DNA of 64,000 bases from Asticcacaulis aquaticus (GCF_028550415.1 NZ_JAQQKX010000001.1:186001-250000); one strand, 5' to 3'. Shown: positions 27,131-37,085, counted from the first letter of the stretch. Notes: generated by a model from the letters alone, not told the origin. Numbers and translations are program-made.

Positions 27131-29065
27131 ATGATCAGCAGCTTCCGCGACTTCACCAAGTCCATCGTCTTCAAAATCCTGATGGTGGCGCTGATCCTGA
27201 GTTTTGCCGTCTTCGGCATGAAGGACGTCTTCACCGCGGCCACCTCCAACGACGTGATCGTGGCCGGGTCGCGCAAGACGGCAGCGGCGGATTACAAGCG
27301 CTCCTTCGACAATTACAAGGCCGACATGGAACAACGCGGCGGTCAGCCGATCACCTATGAGCTTGCCGTCAAGGAAGGCCTGCACGTCCGCATCCTCGAA
27401 GAGCTGGCCGACCTCGATTCGGTTTCGGCGTGGCTGTACAAGATCGGCGTGCGCCCCTCGGCCAAGGTGGTGAGCGACCAGATCGGCAAATATTCCGCTT
27501 TCTTCGATTCGGTGACCGGCAAGTTCGACAAGACCAAGTATCAGCAGACCCTGGCCCAGCAGAACCTGACCGAAACCAAGTTCGAGCAGATCATCGCCGA
27601 CGACATCGCCAACCGCCAGTTCGTCGAATCCGCCGTGGCCGGTCTCAAGCCGCCGCGCATCTACGCCGCCATGCAAAGCGCTTTCCGCGTGGAAAGCCGC
27701 GACGCCAGCTTCCTGGTTCTGACGCCGGACGGCGTCGAGCAGCCGGGCGATCCGTCGGATGCCGACCTGACCAAGTTCTATAACGACAACAAGGAAAAGC
27801 TGCGCCGTCCGGAGCTGCGTCAGTTCGTCCTGGCTTCCTTCGCGCCGGGCGATTTCGCCGCCAAGGTCGTGGTCGACGAGGCCGAACTGAAGAAGCTCTA
27901 CGAATTCCGCCGCGACACCCTGTCGACGCCGGAAACCCGCGCCTTCGTCCAGATCACCGTCCCGGACCAGAAGGAAGCGCAGAACGTCATTACCGGCCTC
28001 AACAGCGGCGCCGACCCGGCGCTTCTGGCCAAGGCCCACAAGGGGACGCTGCTGACCTTCGAGAACAAGCCGAAGACCGCCGTGCCGGACCGCAAGGTCG
28101 CCGACGCCGCCTTCGCCCTCAAGGAAGGCGAAACCTCGGGCGTCATTCAGGGCGATCTCGGTCTGGCCGTCGTCAGGGTCTCGCGCATCACTGCCGGTTC
28201 GGTGCCGGGTTACGAGGCTGTGCGCCCGACCCTTGAGGTCGACTACAAGACCGACAAGGCCAAGGATCTGGCCTACAAGGCGTCCGAAGCGTTCGAAAAG
28301 GAACGCGCCGCCGGGGCCGACTTCGTCGCTACCGCCCAGAAGCTGGGCGTCAAGGTGATCGAGCTGCCGCCGATGACCGCGCAGGGCCAGATGATCAACG
28401 GTCAGTCCTTCGCGCAATTCCCGCAGATCCTCAAGACCGCGTTCGAGCAGCCCAAGGGCGGCGAGACCGAGGTTACCGAACTGGGCAACGGCGAATATTA
28501 CGCCATCCGCGTCAACGACATCATCCCGTCGGAAGTCCCGACGCTGGACAAGGTCAAGCCGCAACTGATTCAGGCCTGGAAGGCCAAGACCGTCATGGAC
28601 CGCGTCGTCGCCAAGGGTGACGAGGCCGTGGCCCGTCTGCGCAAGGGCGAAAGCCTTGAGGCCGTCGCCGCCGCGATGAAGGCCAAGGTCGAGGCCAAGC
28701 CGGGCCTGCAGCGTCAGTCGGCCCAGCAGGCCGTCGGGCCGGAAATCGCCGGTCGCGTCTTCTCGGCGAAGGCCGGTGAAGTGTTCCAGTCGCGCCCCGC
28801 CGAGGCCGTGGTCGTGGTCGGCAAGGTTACCGCCATCCATAATGGCGACGCCGCGATCGTCAATCAGGCCGCGGTCATGACCGCTCAGGGCCTGACCTAC
28901 GGCCTGTTCGAGGACATCAGCACCGGCACCCGCAAGGGCGCCCGCGCCACGCTCAAGACCAAGACCTATCCGCAGACCGCCGTTAAGGCGCTGGGCCTCG
29001 ATCCGAAGGAAGTGGCCAAGGCCGCCGAGGCGGATCAGGCCAATGCCGGCAAGGCGGCCCAATGA
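27131..29065 (+). CDS. ppiD: Membrane-anchored periplasmic peptidylprolyl isomerase/chaperone (PpiD/SurA-N type)
   Basis: 644 residues from ATG 27131. A short basic N-terminus is followed by one transmembrane helix (about 13-31, IVFKILMVALILSFAVFGMK), leaving a large periplasmic part. It has a SurA/PpiD N-terminal chaperone domain (ITYELAVKEGLHVRILEELADLDSVS) and a parvulin-like PPIase region (LSTPETRAFVQITV, KEGETSGVIQGDLGLAVVRVSRI). These proteins help newly exported outer-membrane proteins fold. It overlaps trpE by 4 bases (ATGA), an alphaproteobacterial linkage of envelope folding with tryptophan synthesis. Confidence 0.88.
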   Translation: MISSFRDFTKSIVFKILMVALILSFAVFGMKDVFTAATSNDVIVAGSRKTAAADYKRSFDNYKADMEQRGGQPITYELAVKEGLHVRILEELADLDSVSAWLYKIGVRPSAKVVSDQIGKYSAFFDSVTGKFDKTKYQQTLAQQNLTETKFEQIIADDIANRQFVESAVAGLKPPRIYAAMQSAFRVESRDASFLVLTPDGVEQPGDPSDADLTKFYNDNKEKLRRPELRQFVLASFAPGDFAAKVVVDEAELKKLYEFRRDTLSTPETRAFVQITVPDQKEAQNVITGLNSGADPALLAKAHKGTLLTFENKPKTAVPDRKVADAAFALKEGETSGVIQGDLGLAVVRVSRITAGSVPGYEAVRPTLEVDYKTDKAKDLAYKASEAFEKERAAGADFVATAQKLGVKVIELPPMTAQGQMINGQSFAQFPQILKTAFEQPKGGETEVTELGNGEYYAIRVNDIIPSEVPTLDKVKPQLIQAWKAKTVMDRVVAKGDEAVARLRKGESLEAVAAAMKAKVEAKPGLQRQSAQQAVGPEIAGRVFSAKAGEVFQSRPAEAVVVVGKVTAIHNGDAAIVNQAAVMTAQGLTYGLFEDISTGTRKGARATLKTKTYPQTAVKALGLDPKEVAKAAEADQANAGKAAQ

Positions 29066-30591
29066 TGAGCCTGCCCGACGTCGCCGCCAGCGGTTATAAC
29101 AGCGAAAGCGGGTTCGCCGCCCGCTACGATGCCGGTCAGCCGACCATCATTTCGCGCCGCCTGACCGACGATCTGGAAACGCCGGTTTCGGCCTATCTGA
29201 AACTGGCGCGTCAGCGGCCCTATGCGTTTCTGTTCGAATCGGTCGAAGGCGGGGCACTGGCCGGGCGCTATTCGATCCTGACCCTGCGGCCCGACGTCGT
29301 ATGGCGCTGCTTCGGCGACCGCGCCGAAATCGCCCGTGGGGAAGCCGCCATCGCCAAGGGGCTCTATGTCACCGAAGACGCGGCCAGCCTCGATTCGCTG
29401 CGCGCCCTGTCGAACGCCAACCGCCTCGATATCCCCGCCGATCTGCCGCCCATGGCGTCGGGCCTGTTCGGGGTGTTCGGCTATGACCTGATCCGTCTGT
29501 CGGAGCCTCTGGGCGAAGCCAATCCCGACCCGCTGAACCTGCCCGACGCCGTCGTTGTCCGCCCGTCGGTCATCTGCGTCTTCGACAATGTGAAGCACGA
29601 GATTCTGCTGACCACGACGGTGTGGCCAGAGGCGGGTCTTAACGCGCAAACCGCCTATACCGCCGCCCTGTCGCGCCTCGACAAGGTCGAGGAAGACCTG
29701 CGCCTGCCCCTGCCGCCCAAGCCTATCGCGGTCGAGCGCCATCAACCCGCGCTGGTCTCGCCGACCTCGGCCGAGCATTACGGCGCGATGGTGGAAAAGG
29801 CCAAGGAATATATTGCCGCGGGCGACATCTTTCAGGTCGTGCCGTCACACCGTTTCGAAGCGCCGTTCGATCTCGACCCGTTCGCCTTCTACCGCTCGCT
29901 GCGCCGTCAGAACCCGTCGCCGTACCTCTTTTATCTCGATTTCGGCAATTTCCAGCTGGCCGGATCATCGCCCGAGATTCTGGTCCGCGTCCGCGACGGC
30001 AAGCTGACCATCCGTCCGATTGCCGGCACCCGTCCGCGCGGCGCGACCCCGGCGGAAGACAAGGCGCTCGAAGACGAACTGCTGGCCGATCCGAAGGAGC
30101 TTTCGGAACATTTGATGCTGCTCGATCTGGGCCGTAACGACGTCGGCCGTGTCGCCAAACCGGCCAGCGTCCGCGTCACCGAGAAGTTCTATATCGAGCG
30201 CTACAGCCACGTCATGCATATCGTCTCGAACGTCGAAGGCGATGCCCCGGACGACCTCGATCCGGTCGATGCCCTGCTGGCGGCCCTGCCCGCCGGGACA
30301 TTGTCGGGCGCGCCCAAGGTGCGGGCGATGGAGATCATCGACGAACTCGAATCGGTGAAACGCGGCCTCGGTTATGCGGGGGGCGTCGGCTATATTTCGG
30401 GATCGGGTGCGGTCGATATCTGTATCGTTCTGCGCACGGCCCTGTTCAAGGACGAGACGATTTATGTGCAGGCCGGTGCCGGCGTCGTCGCCGACAGCGT
30501 ACCGATCAGCGAATATAACGAAACCGTCCACAAGGCCTCGGCCCTGATCAAGGCGGCCTCCGAAGCCTGGCGTTACAAACAAGGCAACTAA
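29062..30591 (+). CDS. trpE: Anthranilate synthase component I
   Basis: 509 residues. It makes anthranilate from chorismate using ammonia supplied by TrpG. The N-terminal domain carries a feedback-site segment (FLFESVEGGALAGRYSIL). The chorismate-binding domain is complete: AAGDIFQVVPSHRFEA, LAGSSPEILVR, IRPIAGTRPRGATPAED, ELSEHLMLLDLGRNDVGRV, VEGDAPDDLD, GTLSGAPKVRAMEIIDELE and YAGGVGYISGSGAVDICI. It is coupled to ppiD and ends at a terminator, so it is transcriptionally separate from trpG-trpD-trpC about 600 bases downstream. Confidence 0.97.
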   Translation: MMSLPDVAASGYNSESGFAARYDAGQPTIISRRLTDDLETPVSAYLKLARQRPYAFLFESVEGGALAGRYSILTLRPDVVWRCFGDRAEIARGEAAIAKGLYVTEDAASLDSLRALSNANRLDIPADLPPMASGLFGVFGYDLIRLSEPLGEANPDPLNLPDAVVVRPSVICVFDNVKHEILLTTTVWPEAGLNAQTAYTAALSRLDKVEEDLRLPLPPKPIAVERHQPALVSPTSAEHYGAMVEKAKEYIAAGDIFQVVPSHRFEAPFDLDPFAFYRSLRRQNPSPYLFYLDFGNFQLAGSSPEILVRVRDGKLTIRPIAGTRPRGATPAEDKALEDELLADPKELSEHLMLLDLGRNDVGRVAKPASVRVTEKFYIERYSHVMHIVSNVEGDAPDDLDPVDALLAALPAGTLSGAPKVRAMEIIDELESVKRGLGYAGGVGYISGSGAVDICIVLRTALFKDETIYVQAGAGVVADSVPISEYNETVHKASALIKAASEAWRYKQGN

Positions 30592-30592
30592 C

Positions 30593-30620
30593 AAAAAGAG
30601 CGCCAATGGCGCTCTTTTTT
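30593..30620. terminator. Terminator between trpE and a convergent small gene
   Basis: AAAAAGAGCGCC (30593-30604) pairs with GGCGCTCTTTTT (30608-30619) around AAT. It is A-rich on one side and T-rich on the other, so it can act both ways. Confidence 0.85.
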
Positions 30621-30631
30621 AATGGCCCGCT

Positions 30632-30955
30632 TTAATGAGCGGCGATCTGTTCGTCGGTCAGCGGCACGGCCTCGGCGATGGCCGTTTTCCCAGCCTTGGC
30701 CGGAAGCGGCGCGGCCGAAAGTTCGAAACCACCCTCGGTCCCGGATTTCACCGTTTGAGTCACAACGGGCTGCGCTTCCAGTGTGGTATCCGTATCAAAC
30801 ACCGGCCCGACGACCATGGCCGCCGCCAGCCACAGGCTGGCCGCTGCGAGCGCGACCGAGGCCCAGAAGGCCTTGCGTACCGAAGGCGCCGGTCTGGCCG
30901 GTTTTTCCAGCAACAAGAGCGCCTGATCGAGCGGGTTCTGAGTGTCTGCGGTCAT
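30632..30955 (-). CDS. Unknown single-pass membrane protein
   Basis: 107 residues from ATG 30955 (MTADTQNPLDQALLLLEKPA). A short cytoplasmic N-terminus is followed by one hydrophobic helix (about 28-50, FWASVALAAASLWLAAAMVVG) and a periplasmic tail of about 55 residues, rich in Ala, Thr and Pro. No family is recognised. The frame stays open upstream, but those residues lack the coding feel of the rest. It lies between trpE and trpG on the opposite strand, which breaks the trp cluster. Confidence 0.55.
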   Translation of the reverse strand: MTADTQNPLDQALLLLEKPARPAPSVRKAFWASVALAAASLWLAAAMVVGPVFDTDTTLEAQPVVTQTVKSGTEGGFELSAAPLPAKAGKTAIAEAVPLTDEQIAAH

Positions 30956-31064
30956 GGTCGAATTTCCGGAAGCGGACGAATCGCACCGCCCGAGGGCGAT
31001 GCGGCGATATAATCGGCAAACCATGCCGCAAATATGGTTAACGCTTTATGTTATTATTCTGGTC

Positions 31065-31108
31065 GCGATATTGTAGCCAAAAACCGCTCACACTTTTTGG
31101 CATATCGC
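31065..31108. repeat. Two-stem hairpin repeat, copy B
   Basis: Outer stem GCGATAT (31065-31071) / ATATCGC (31102-31108); inner stem CCAAAAA (31077-31083) / TTTTTGG (31094-31100), around a 10-base loop. The inner stem differs from copy A by paired changes. It lies about 70 bases upstream of trpG. Confidence 0.75.
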
Positions 31109-31177
31109 TCTGGAGGATTTTCGGTTGGTTTTTGCGCGCCTTAGCCCTATATCCAAGGCACAAGCCGGGAGCGGGCC

Positions 31178-31771
31178 ATGATCCTCGTCATCGATAACTA
31201 CGACAGCTTTACCTATAACCTCGTTCACTACCTCGCCGAACTGGGTGCGGAAACGAAGGTTTATCGCAACGACGCCCTGAGCGTGCAGGATGCCCTGGCG
31301 CTGAAGCCTAAGGCGGTATTGCTGTCGCCCGGTCCGTGCGCCCCCGATCAGGCTGGCATCTGTCTGCCGCTGCTGCGCGCCGCGCCGGACGATCTGCCCA
31401 TTTTCGGCGTCTGCCTCGGCCATCAGGCCATCGGTCAGGCCTATGGCGGCGACGTGATCCGCGCCAAGACCCTGATGCACGGCAAGACCAGCCAGATCCA
31501 TCACGCCGATATCGGTCTGTTCAAGGACCTGCCAAACCCGTTCACCGCCACGCGTTATCACTCGCTGGCTATCAAAGGCGAAACCCTGCCTGACGACCTG
31601 ATCGTCACGGCGTGGACCGAAGACGGCGAAATCATGGGCGTTCAGCACAAGACGCGTCCGATCCACGGCGTGCAGTTCCACCCCGAATCGATCGCCACCG
31701 AAGGCGGTCACCAGATCCTCGCCAATTTCCTCGAACTGGCCGGCATTGAGAGCCATCACGTCTATGTCTGA
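31178..31771 (+). CDS. trpG: Anthranilate synthase component II (glutamine amidotransferase)
   Basis: 197 residues, a class I glutaminase domain without fusion to TrpD. The nucleophile is Cys79 in [16 protein letters not shown], and the partner His-Glu is in [33 protein letters not shown] opens the domain. It supplies ammonia to TrpE and may also serve PabB (the PabA role), since no other copy is visible here. It overlaps trpD by 8 bases. Confidence 0.95.
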   Translation: MILVIDNYDSFTYNLVHYLAELGAETKVYRNDALSVQDALALKPKAVLLSPGPCAPDQAGICLPLLRAAPDDLPIFGVCLGHQAIGQAYGGDVIRAKTLMHGKTSQIHHADIGLFKDLPNPFTATRYHSLAIKGETLPDDLIVTAWTEDGEIMGVQHKTRPIHGVQFHPESIATEGGHQILANFLELAGIESHHVYV

Positions 31772-32777
31772 CGCCTTCAAACCCTTGCTGTCGAAGCTGG
31801 CGGACGGTCAGACCCTGTCCGACGAAGACGCCGAAATCTTCTTCTCTGCCTGCCTGCGCGGCGAACCGACCCCGGCTCAGGTGGCCGCCGCCGTCACCGC
31901 CATCCGTCTACGCGGGGAAACTGTGGGCGAAATCGCGGCCTGCGCCCGCGCCATGCGTGCCGCCGCCAAGAAACTCGACCACCCCTATGACACGGTCGAT
32001 GTCTGCGGTACCGGCGGCGACGGCCTGCACACGCTGAATATCTCGACCGCCGTGGGCTTTGTCGCCGCCGGCGGCGGGCTCAAGGTCGCCAAGCACGGCA
32101 ACCGCGCCATAACCTCGAAATCCGGCACCGCCGACGTGCTGGCGGCGTTGGGCGTGAATATCGACGCCACGCCGGAACAACAACGCAAGGCGTTGGATGA
32201 GGCCGGTATCTGCTTCCTGTTTGCCGTGTCGCACCACGGGGCAATGAAGCACGTCTCGCCGATCCGGCAACAACTCGGTTTCCGCACGATTTTCAATCTA
32301 TTAGGCCCCCTGACCAATCCCGCAGGGGCGCGGCGTCAGGTCGTCGGCGTCCCCTCACCGCGCTTTATCGAGCCGATCGCCAAGGCCCTGGGGCAGCTTG
32401 ATGCCAAACGCGCCTGGGTCGTGCACGGTTCGGGCCTTGATGAACTGACCACGACCGGGGAAACCGAGGTCGCGGAATGGAAGGACGGCACGCTGCGCCT
32501 GTTCACCATAACACCCGAAGCCGTGGGCCTGCCACGCGCGGCGCTGGCCGACATCACCGGCGGAGCGCCCGAACATAATGCGGCGTCGCTGCGTCGTCTG
32601 CTGGAGGGCGAAACAGGCCCCTATCGCGATATCGTCCTGCTCAATGCCGCTGCGGCCTTCCTCGTCGGCGATGCGGTTGAAACCCTGCGCGACGGCATCG
32701 ATCTGGCTGCCCGAAGCCTCGATTCGGGCAAGGCCCTCGCCGCGCTCGACCACCTCTGTACGATTACGAATAGCTGA
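31764..32777 (+). CDS. trpD: Anthranilate phosphoribosyltransferase
   Basis: 337 residues from ATG 31764 ([20 protein letters not shown]), which lies inside the last codons of trpG. It joins anthranilate to PRPP. Conserved are [19 protein letters not shown] (PRPP site), [21 protein letters not shown], the anthranilate-site [19 protein letters not shown] and [11 protein letters not shown]. The stop is 4 bases before the trpC ATG. Confidence 0.97.
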   Translation: MSDAFKPLLSKLADGQTLSDEDAEIFFSACLRGEPTPAQVAAAVTAIRLRGETVGEIAACARAMRAAAKKLDHPYDTVDVCGTGGDGLHTLNISTAVGFVAAGGGLKVAKHGNRAITSKSGTADVLAALGVNIDATPEQQRKALDEAGICFLFAVSHHGAMKHVSPIRQQLGFRTIFNLLGPLTNPAGARRQVVGVPSPRFIEPIAKALGQLDAKRAWVVHGSGLDELTTTGETEVAEWKDGTLRLFTITPEAVGLPRAALADITGGAPEHNAASLRRLLEGETGPYRDIVLLNAAAAFLVGDAVETLRDGIDLAARSLDSGKALAALDHLCTITNS

Positions 32778-32781
32778 CGCC

Positions 32782-33576
32782 ATGACCGATATTCTCGAAA
32801 CCATCGCCGCCTATAAGCGCGAAGAAGTGGCCGCCCGCCGCCCGCAGACGACTCTGGCCGACCTCGAAGCCCTGATTGCCAAGGCCGGAGCGCCGCGCGG
32901 CTTTCAAAAGGCGCTGGTCGCCAACAAAAAGCCCGGCGGCCTGTCGCTGATTGCCGAGGTCAAGAAGGCCAGCCCGTCCAAAGGTTTGATTCGCGAAGAC
33001 TTTGATCCAGCGTTTCTCGCCGCCGCCTACGAAGCCGGTGGTGCCTCGTGCCTGTCGATTCTGACCGATGCCCCCAGCTTCATGGGTCACGAATCGCACT
33101 TCAAGGCGGCGCGTGCCGCGGTTTCCCTGCCCTGCATCCGCAAGGAATTCCTCGTCGATCCGTGGCAGGTCGCCGAATCGCGCAGCCTTGGGGCCGATGC
33201 GATTCTGGTCATCATGGCCATGATCGACGATGCGCTGGCCGCCGATCTGATCGCCTCGGCGCACTATTACGGTATGGACGCGTTGGTCGAGGTGCACGAT
33301 GCGCCCGAGATGGAGCGCGCGCTTAAACTGGCGTCGCCGCTGATCGGCATAAACAACCGGAATCTAAGAACTTTCGATGTCGATCTGAAGACAACCGAAG
33401 ACCTGTCGCAGATGGTCGGCGCAGACCATGTTCTGGTGGCCGAAAGCGGTATTTTCACCGTGGACGACGTGGCGCGGCTGGAAAAAACCGGCGCCACCGC
33501 CATGCTGGTCGGCGAAAGCCTGATGCGGCAAGGCGATGTGACGGTTGCCGCGAAAAATTTGCTCGCTGTCGCTTGA
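32782..33576 (+). CDS. trpC: Indole-3-glycerol phosphate synthase
   Basis: 264 residues, monofunctional (not fused to TrpF). It closes the indole ring of CdRP. The TIM-barrel signatures are present: [15 protein letters not shown] with the catalytic Lys, [62 protein letters not shown] and [12 protein letters not shown]. It is the last gene of trpG-trpD-trpC. Its stop overlaps the TTGACA that may serve lexA. Confidence 0.97.
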   Translation: MTDILETIAAYKREEVAARRPQTTLADLEALIAKAGAPRGFQKALVANKKPGGLSLIAEVKKASPSKGLIREDFDPAFLAAAYEAGGASCLSILTDAPSFMGHESHFKAARAAVSLPCIRKEFLVDPWQVAESRSLGADAILVIMAMIDDALAADLIASAHYYGMDALVEVHDAPEMERALKLASPLIGINNRNLRTFDVDLKTTEDLSQMVGADHVLVAESGIFTVDDVARLEKTGATAMLVGESLMRQGDVTVAAKNLLAVA

Positions 33577-33627
33577 CAAGGCCCAAGAACGCATACAGAA
33601 CATCAACTGCAAGTTCATGACTTGTTC
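33573..33627 (+). promoter_or_regulatory. lexA promoter region with two SOS boxes
   Basis: TTGACA at 33573-33578 is followed by GAAC-N7-GAAC (33587-33601) and GTTC-N7-GTTC (33613-33627). These are the two orientations of the alphaproteobacterial LexA direct-repeat box. They imply LexA autorepression with two bound dimers. Confidence 0.8.
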
Positions 33628-33687
33628 ACCATTTCGCCGCTAAGCTGAGCGGTATCTGGGGATGAATCCATTGCAGCGGGTGGACCT

Positions 33688-34386
33688 ATGCTGACGACCA
33701 AGCAACGCGAACTTCTGATGTTCATACACGAACGCATCAAGGAAAGCGGCGTGTCGCCCTCCTTCGATGAGATGAAGGAGGCCCTTGATCTGGCCTCCAA
33801 ATCGGGTATTCACCGCCTTATCACGGCGCTGGAGGAACGCGGTTTCATCCGCCGTCTGGCGCACCGCGCCCGCGCCCTTGAGGTGATCAAGCTGCCGGAT
33901 CAGGCGACGACCGCCGCCCCGCCCAAGGGCCGGCAGGCCTTCGTGCCGCAGGTCGTCGAAGGCACCAAACCCGCGCCCGCCGCCAAGGTGGTTCAGGAAG
34001 ACGGGCGCGAATTGCCGCTGCTGGGCAAGATCGCCGCCGGTGTCCCCATCGAGGCCATGGGTCAGGAACGCGATCGTATCCGTGTGCCGGACGTCTTCGT
34101 CGGCTCTGGCGAACACTACCTGCTCGAAGTCGAGGGCGACTCGATGATCAATGCCGGTATTCTCGACGGCGATTACGTCATCATCAAGAAATCCGATACG
34201 GCGCAATCCGGCGAAATCGTTGTGGCGCTGGTCGATGGCGATACCGCCACCCTGAAACGCCTGCGCAAAAAGGGCGCGTCGATCGCACTCGAAGCCGCCA
34301 ATCCGGCCTACAAGACGCGCATCTACAACAACGACGAGGTCGCCGTGCAGGGCAAGCTGGTCGGTCTGATGCGGCGGTATCACTAA
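33688..34386 (+). CDS. lexA: SOS repressor LexA
   Basis: 232 residues, a little longer than the E. coli protein because of an Ala/Pro/Lys linker (about 72-105). The N-terminal winged helix starts [21 protein letters not shown]. The C-terminal S24-type domain has the autocleavage site Ala117-Gly118 (GKIAAGVP), nucleophile Ser152 ([11 protein letters not shown]) and base Lys190 (TATLKRL). RecA filaments trigger self-cleavage after DNA damage. Two SOS boxes upstream indicate autoregulation. Confidence 0.97.
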   Translation: MLTTKQRELLMFIHERIKESGVSPSFDEMKEALDLASKSGIHRLITALEERGFIRRLAHRARALEVIKLPDQATTAAPPKGRQAFVPQVVEGTKPAPAAKVVQEDGRELPLLGKIAAGVPIEAMGQERDRIRVPDVFVGSGEHYLLEVEGDSMINAGILDGDYVIIKKSDTAQSGEIVVALVDGDTATLKRLRKKGASIALEAANPAYKTRIYNNDEVAVQGKLVGLMRRYH

Positions 34387-34441
34387 ACCCGTCTTGCGGC
34401 TTACGAATTGAGCCCCATATCTGCCTTTTAACGAGGGTGGT

Positions 34442-34912
34442 ATGGGGCTCTTTCTTTTGGGCGCATTGGCGCTGATGACGGTGGTCGTTCTGTGTTTTCC
34501 GGAAACGCAGGTTGCGCAGAGTCTTCAACGGTATCTGTTTGAACCTGTAGCACAGTTTCTGGATCGGATGACCTTGCCGAAACTGATATTCCTTGTGGCG
34601 CTAGTCGCGGGTTCTTTCGTCTTCGCTTATGCCTTCCCTATGGAAATTGCGCTTCTAGCCGCAGGCGATATGGCGGCCTATGCCGAAATCATGGCGGCGG
34701 TCATGCTCATGAATGCGGGCACACGTCTGAAAGCGACCTTCACGCATCTGAAAGCGTTTGCGATGCGCGCTTTAACCGCTGTCGCAGGCATTGCTCGCTT
34801 TAACACCCGTCGGGCGACGCGTGCCGTGCGACTGCACATTCGGAAAATACAGGTCACGCGCGACGATAGCGAAGACCGACCCTTATCGGCTCCACGGGCG
34901 ATGGCCGCGTAG
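34442..34912 (+). CDS. Unknown small membrane protein
   Basis: 156 residues. Hydrophobic segments lie at about 2-20 (LFLLGALALMTVVVLCF), 47-66 (LIFLVALVAGSFVFAYAF) and probably 78-93 (AYAEIMAAVMLMNAG). They are followed by a strongly basic, likely cytoplasmic tail (RFNTRRATRAVRLHIRKIQV). No family is recognised. It follows lexA by 55 bases, so it could share its transcript and be DNA-damage-responsive. Its last 30 bases overlap the end of the convergent comEC gene. Confidence 0.6.
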   Translation: MGLFLLGALALMTVVVLCFPETQVAQSLQRYLFEPVAQFLDRMTLPKLIFLVALVAGSFVFAYAFPMEIALLAAGDMAAYAEIMAAVMLMNAGTRLKATFTHLKAFAMRALTAVAGIARFNTRRATRAVRLHIRKIQVTRDDSEDRPLSAPRAMAA

Positions 34913-37018
34913 CGGTTGTGCGGCCTTGATGCTCCAGGTCCCGTTGGGATTGCGGTTCAGTTCCATCGCCCTCAACCGTTTGAAGTCTGCCGCCGTGATA
35001 CGGTTGACGCCTATACAGGCGTCCGGCCAGGTATCGATCTCGCTGCGGAGGACGACCAGTTTTGCTGACCGGCATAAGGCTTCCAGATTTTCCACCTTGG
35101 GCGGCTTCTTGCCAAAGGCGAAACCGACACTGTAGGGCGCGGTTCCCGTCGGCACACAGACATAGCTTTTACACTGATAATCCTGCGCCAGCCGCGCCTC
35201 GTCCGGGGTGAGCGAATAGCGCTTCACCCACTGCTCGTAGCCATATTGCTGCACCTTCGGCCGCAGCGCATAGGCCTTGCCGTCGATCTGAAACGCGGCA
35301 TTGGCCCCTTCGGCGTGCAGCCACAGATCGGGGGCTTTCTCGCGTGGCCAGTACAGAATAGCCAGAGCCGCGATCATACCGAACCACCGCGCCTTGCCAC
35401 GGATCAGGCACAGCCACAGGACACCGCCAAACGACAGCAACAGCGCGATATCCGGCGGGCTCGACACGGCGGCCACCGCGCCGGGCAGATGCGCGACGAA
35501 CCCGGCGATACGGTCGATCAGCGACAGACCCCACCCGGCCAGCCACAAAAACGGCGTCCCCAACGGCGTGGCACTGAGTGCGGTCCCAACCGCCAGCGCC
35601 GGCATGATGACAAAGCCGGTGATCGGCGCTTCGAGCAGATTGGCGATCAGGCCGTACATCTGGGCGCGATTGAAATAGAAGATACCGAACGGCGTCGTCG
35701 CCAGTCCGGCCACCGTCGAAGCGACGATCGATACCCATATACCGCGCCAGAATCCCTGCCACGCCCGCACCCACCACGGCACGCTGAGCTCCTTCGGCAC
35801 GGACGGCAGGCTTTCCGAAAGCGCCAGCAGGGCCGCCGTGGCGCAGAACGACATCTGAAATCCCGGCTCGAACACCGCTTCGGGCATCAGACACAGGACC
35901 ACGATGGCCGCCAGCGCCAGCGCCCTTAAACTCAACGCGCGACGGTCGAGCAGGATCGCCCCGAAGGCCACGATAGCCACCACGGCGGCGCGGATGGCCG
36001 GGGCGGGCGCGCCAGATATCGCCAGATAGACTATCACCGCAAAGATGCCGAACCCTGCCGCCCATTTTTTGATCGGATAGCGCAGAGCCACTGCCGGTAT
36101 CAGGGCCAACCCGGCCCGGCTGGCGAAGAACGCGAACCCGCCGACAATGGCCATGTGCAGACCAGAGATCGACAGGATATGGGCAAGTCCGCTGTCGCGC
36201 ATATCCTCGACCAGTTGCGGTGCAAGATAAGCCTGATGCCCGGTTACCAGCGCCGCCGCAAATCCACCGAGTCGCGTACCCTGCCCCGCCTGACCATCCA
36301 GCACACCAACGATATGGCGCGTGATCTGCCAGCGCCATGCATTCAGCGTCACCATGCGCTTCAAACGGCCCGGCATCGGCGGTGTCGCGATCTGCACGAC
36401 CTTGCCCGGCACGAAGCCCACGCCGCCGATGGCGTCGAACCACGCCGTCCGGGCATAGTCGAATCCGCCGGGAATATTCGGCGCGGCGGGCGGATTGACG
36501 ATGGCAAAGGTACGGATCGCCTGCCCCGGCGCAAGGCCCTCCGGCATCTGACGCAGACTCAGTCGCAAACGTATCGGCGTCCCTTCCGGTGACAGACCGG
36601 ACATGCGCAGAGGCGCGACGAGCAGCCGCGGCTTATCCGTATCGCTGCCGATGATATCGATGACAACGGCCTCGATGCGAAACTGGGTTTCCACGCTTGA
36701 CAGAACGGGGGCGGCCACCCGCTCCGTGCGCGCTTTACATACCGTAAACCCCACTGAGAAAGCCAGAAAAAGCCACGCAATATTCGCCACATAGGGCCAT
36801 GAGCTGAAGCGCCGAAGGCCCCACACCAGCGCCCCGCACACCGCCACAAGACCCAACGCCATCCACAGGGCCGGTTCGACCTTGAGGCTCAGATAAACGG
36901 CGCAGCCGCCGCCCAGTGCCACCGGTATCCACAGGATCAGGCGGCCCGCTTGCGCCGACAGGGCGTCACGCCCGGTCTCGCGAAGCCACTCCCGCCCTGA
37001 CGCTACAGAAAAATTCAC
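34883..37018 (-). CDS. comEC: ComEC/Rec2-family DNA uptake channel protein
   Basis: About 711 residues if started at GTG 37018, which has a GGGGG stretch upstream; a TTG at 37054 extends the frame by 12 codons. It has an N-terminal DUF4131-like membrane region and the ComEC competence core (DSGLAHILSISGLHMAIVGGF, RYPIKKWAAGFGIFAVIVYLAISGAPAPAIRAAVVA, NLLEAPITGFVIMPALAVGTAL) with many transmembrane helices. The family moves single-stranded DNA across the inner membrane. The C-terminus lacks the HxHxDH motif of the beta-lactamase-like nuclease domain found in Bacillus ComEC and ends in a short Cys-containing domain. It is divergent from gltX. Confidence 0.88.
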   Translation of the reverse strand: MNFSVASGREWLRETGRDALSAQAGRLILWIPVALGGGCAVYLSLKVEPALWMALGLVAVCGALVWGLRRFSSWPYVANIAWLFLAFSVGFTVCKARTERVAAPVLSSVETQFRIEAVVIDIIGSDTDKPRLLVAPLRMSGLSPEGTPIRLRLSLRQMPEGLAPGQAIRTFAIVNPPAAPNIPGGFDYARTAWFDAIGGVGFVPGKVVQIATPPMPGRLKRMVTLNAWRWQITRHIVGVLDGQAGQGTRLGGFAAALVTGHQAYLAPQLVEDMRDSGLAHILSISGLHMAIVGGFAFFASRAGLALIPAVALRYPIKKWAAGFGIFAVIVYLAISGAPAPAIRAAVVAIVAFGAILLDRRALSLRALALAAIVVLCLMPEAVFEPGFQMSFCATAALLALSESLPSVPKELSVPWWVRAWQGFWRGIWVSIVASTVAGLATTPFGIFYFNRAQMYGLIANLLEAPITGFVIMPALAVGTALSATPLGTPFLWLAGWGLSLIDRIAGFVAHLPGAVAAVSSPPDIALLLSFGGVLWLCLIRGKARWFGMIAALAILYWPREKAPDLWLHAEGANAAFQIDGKAYALRPKVQQYGYEQWVKRYSLTPDEARLAQDYQCKSYVCVPTGTAPYSVGFAFGKKPPKVENLEALCRSAKLVVLRSEIDTWPDACIGVNRITAADFKRLRAMELNRNPNGTWSIKAAQPLRGHRPWSR

Positions 37019-37085
37019 CGATCCCCCGCTACGCCCCCTGTTCTCACCGCGCAACAGGCGTATAAGGGCGCGTCTTTACTATCAT

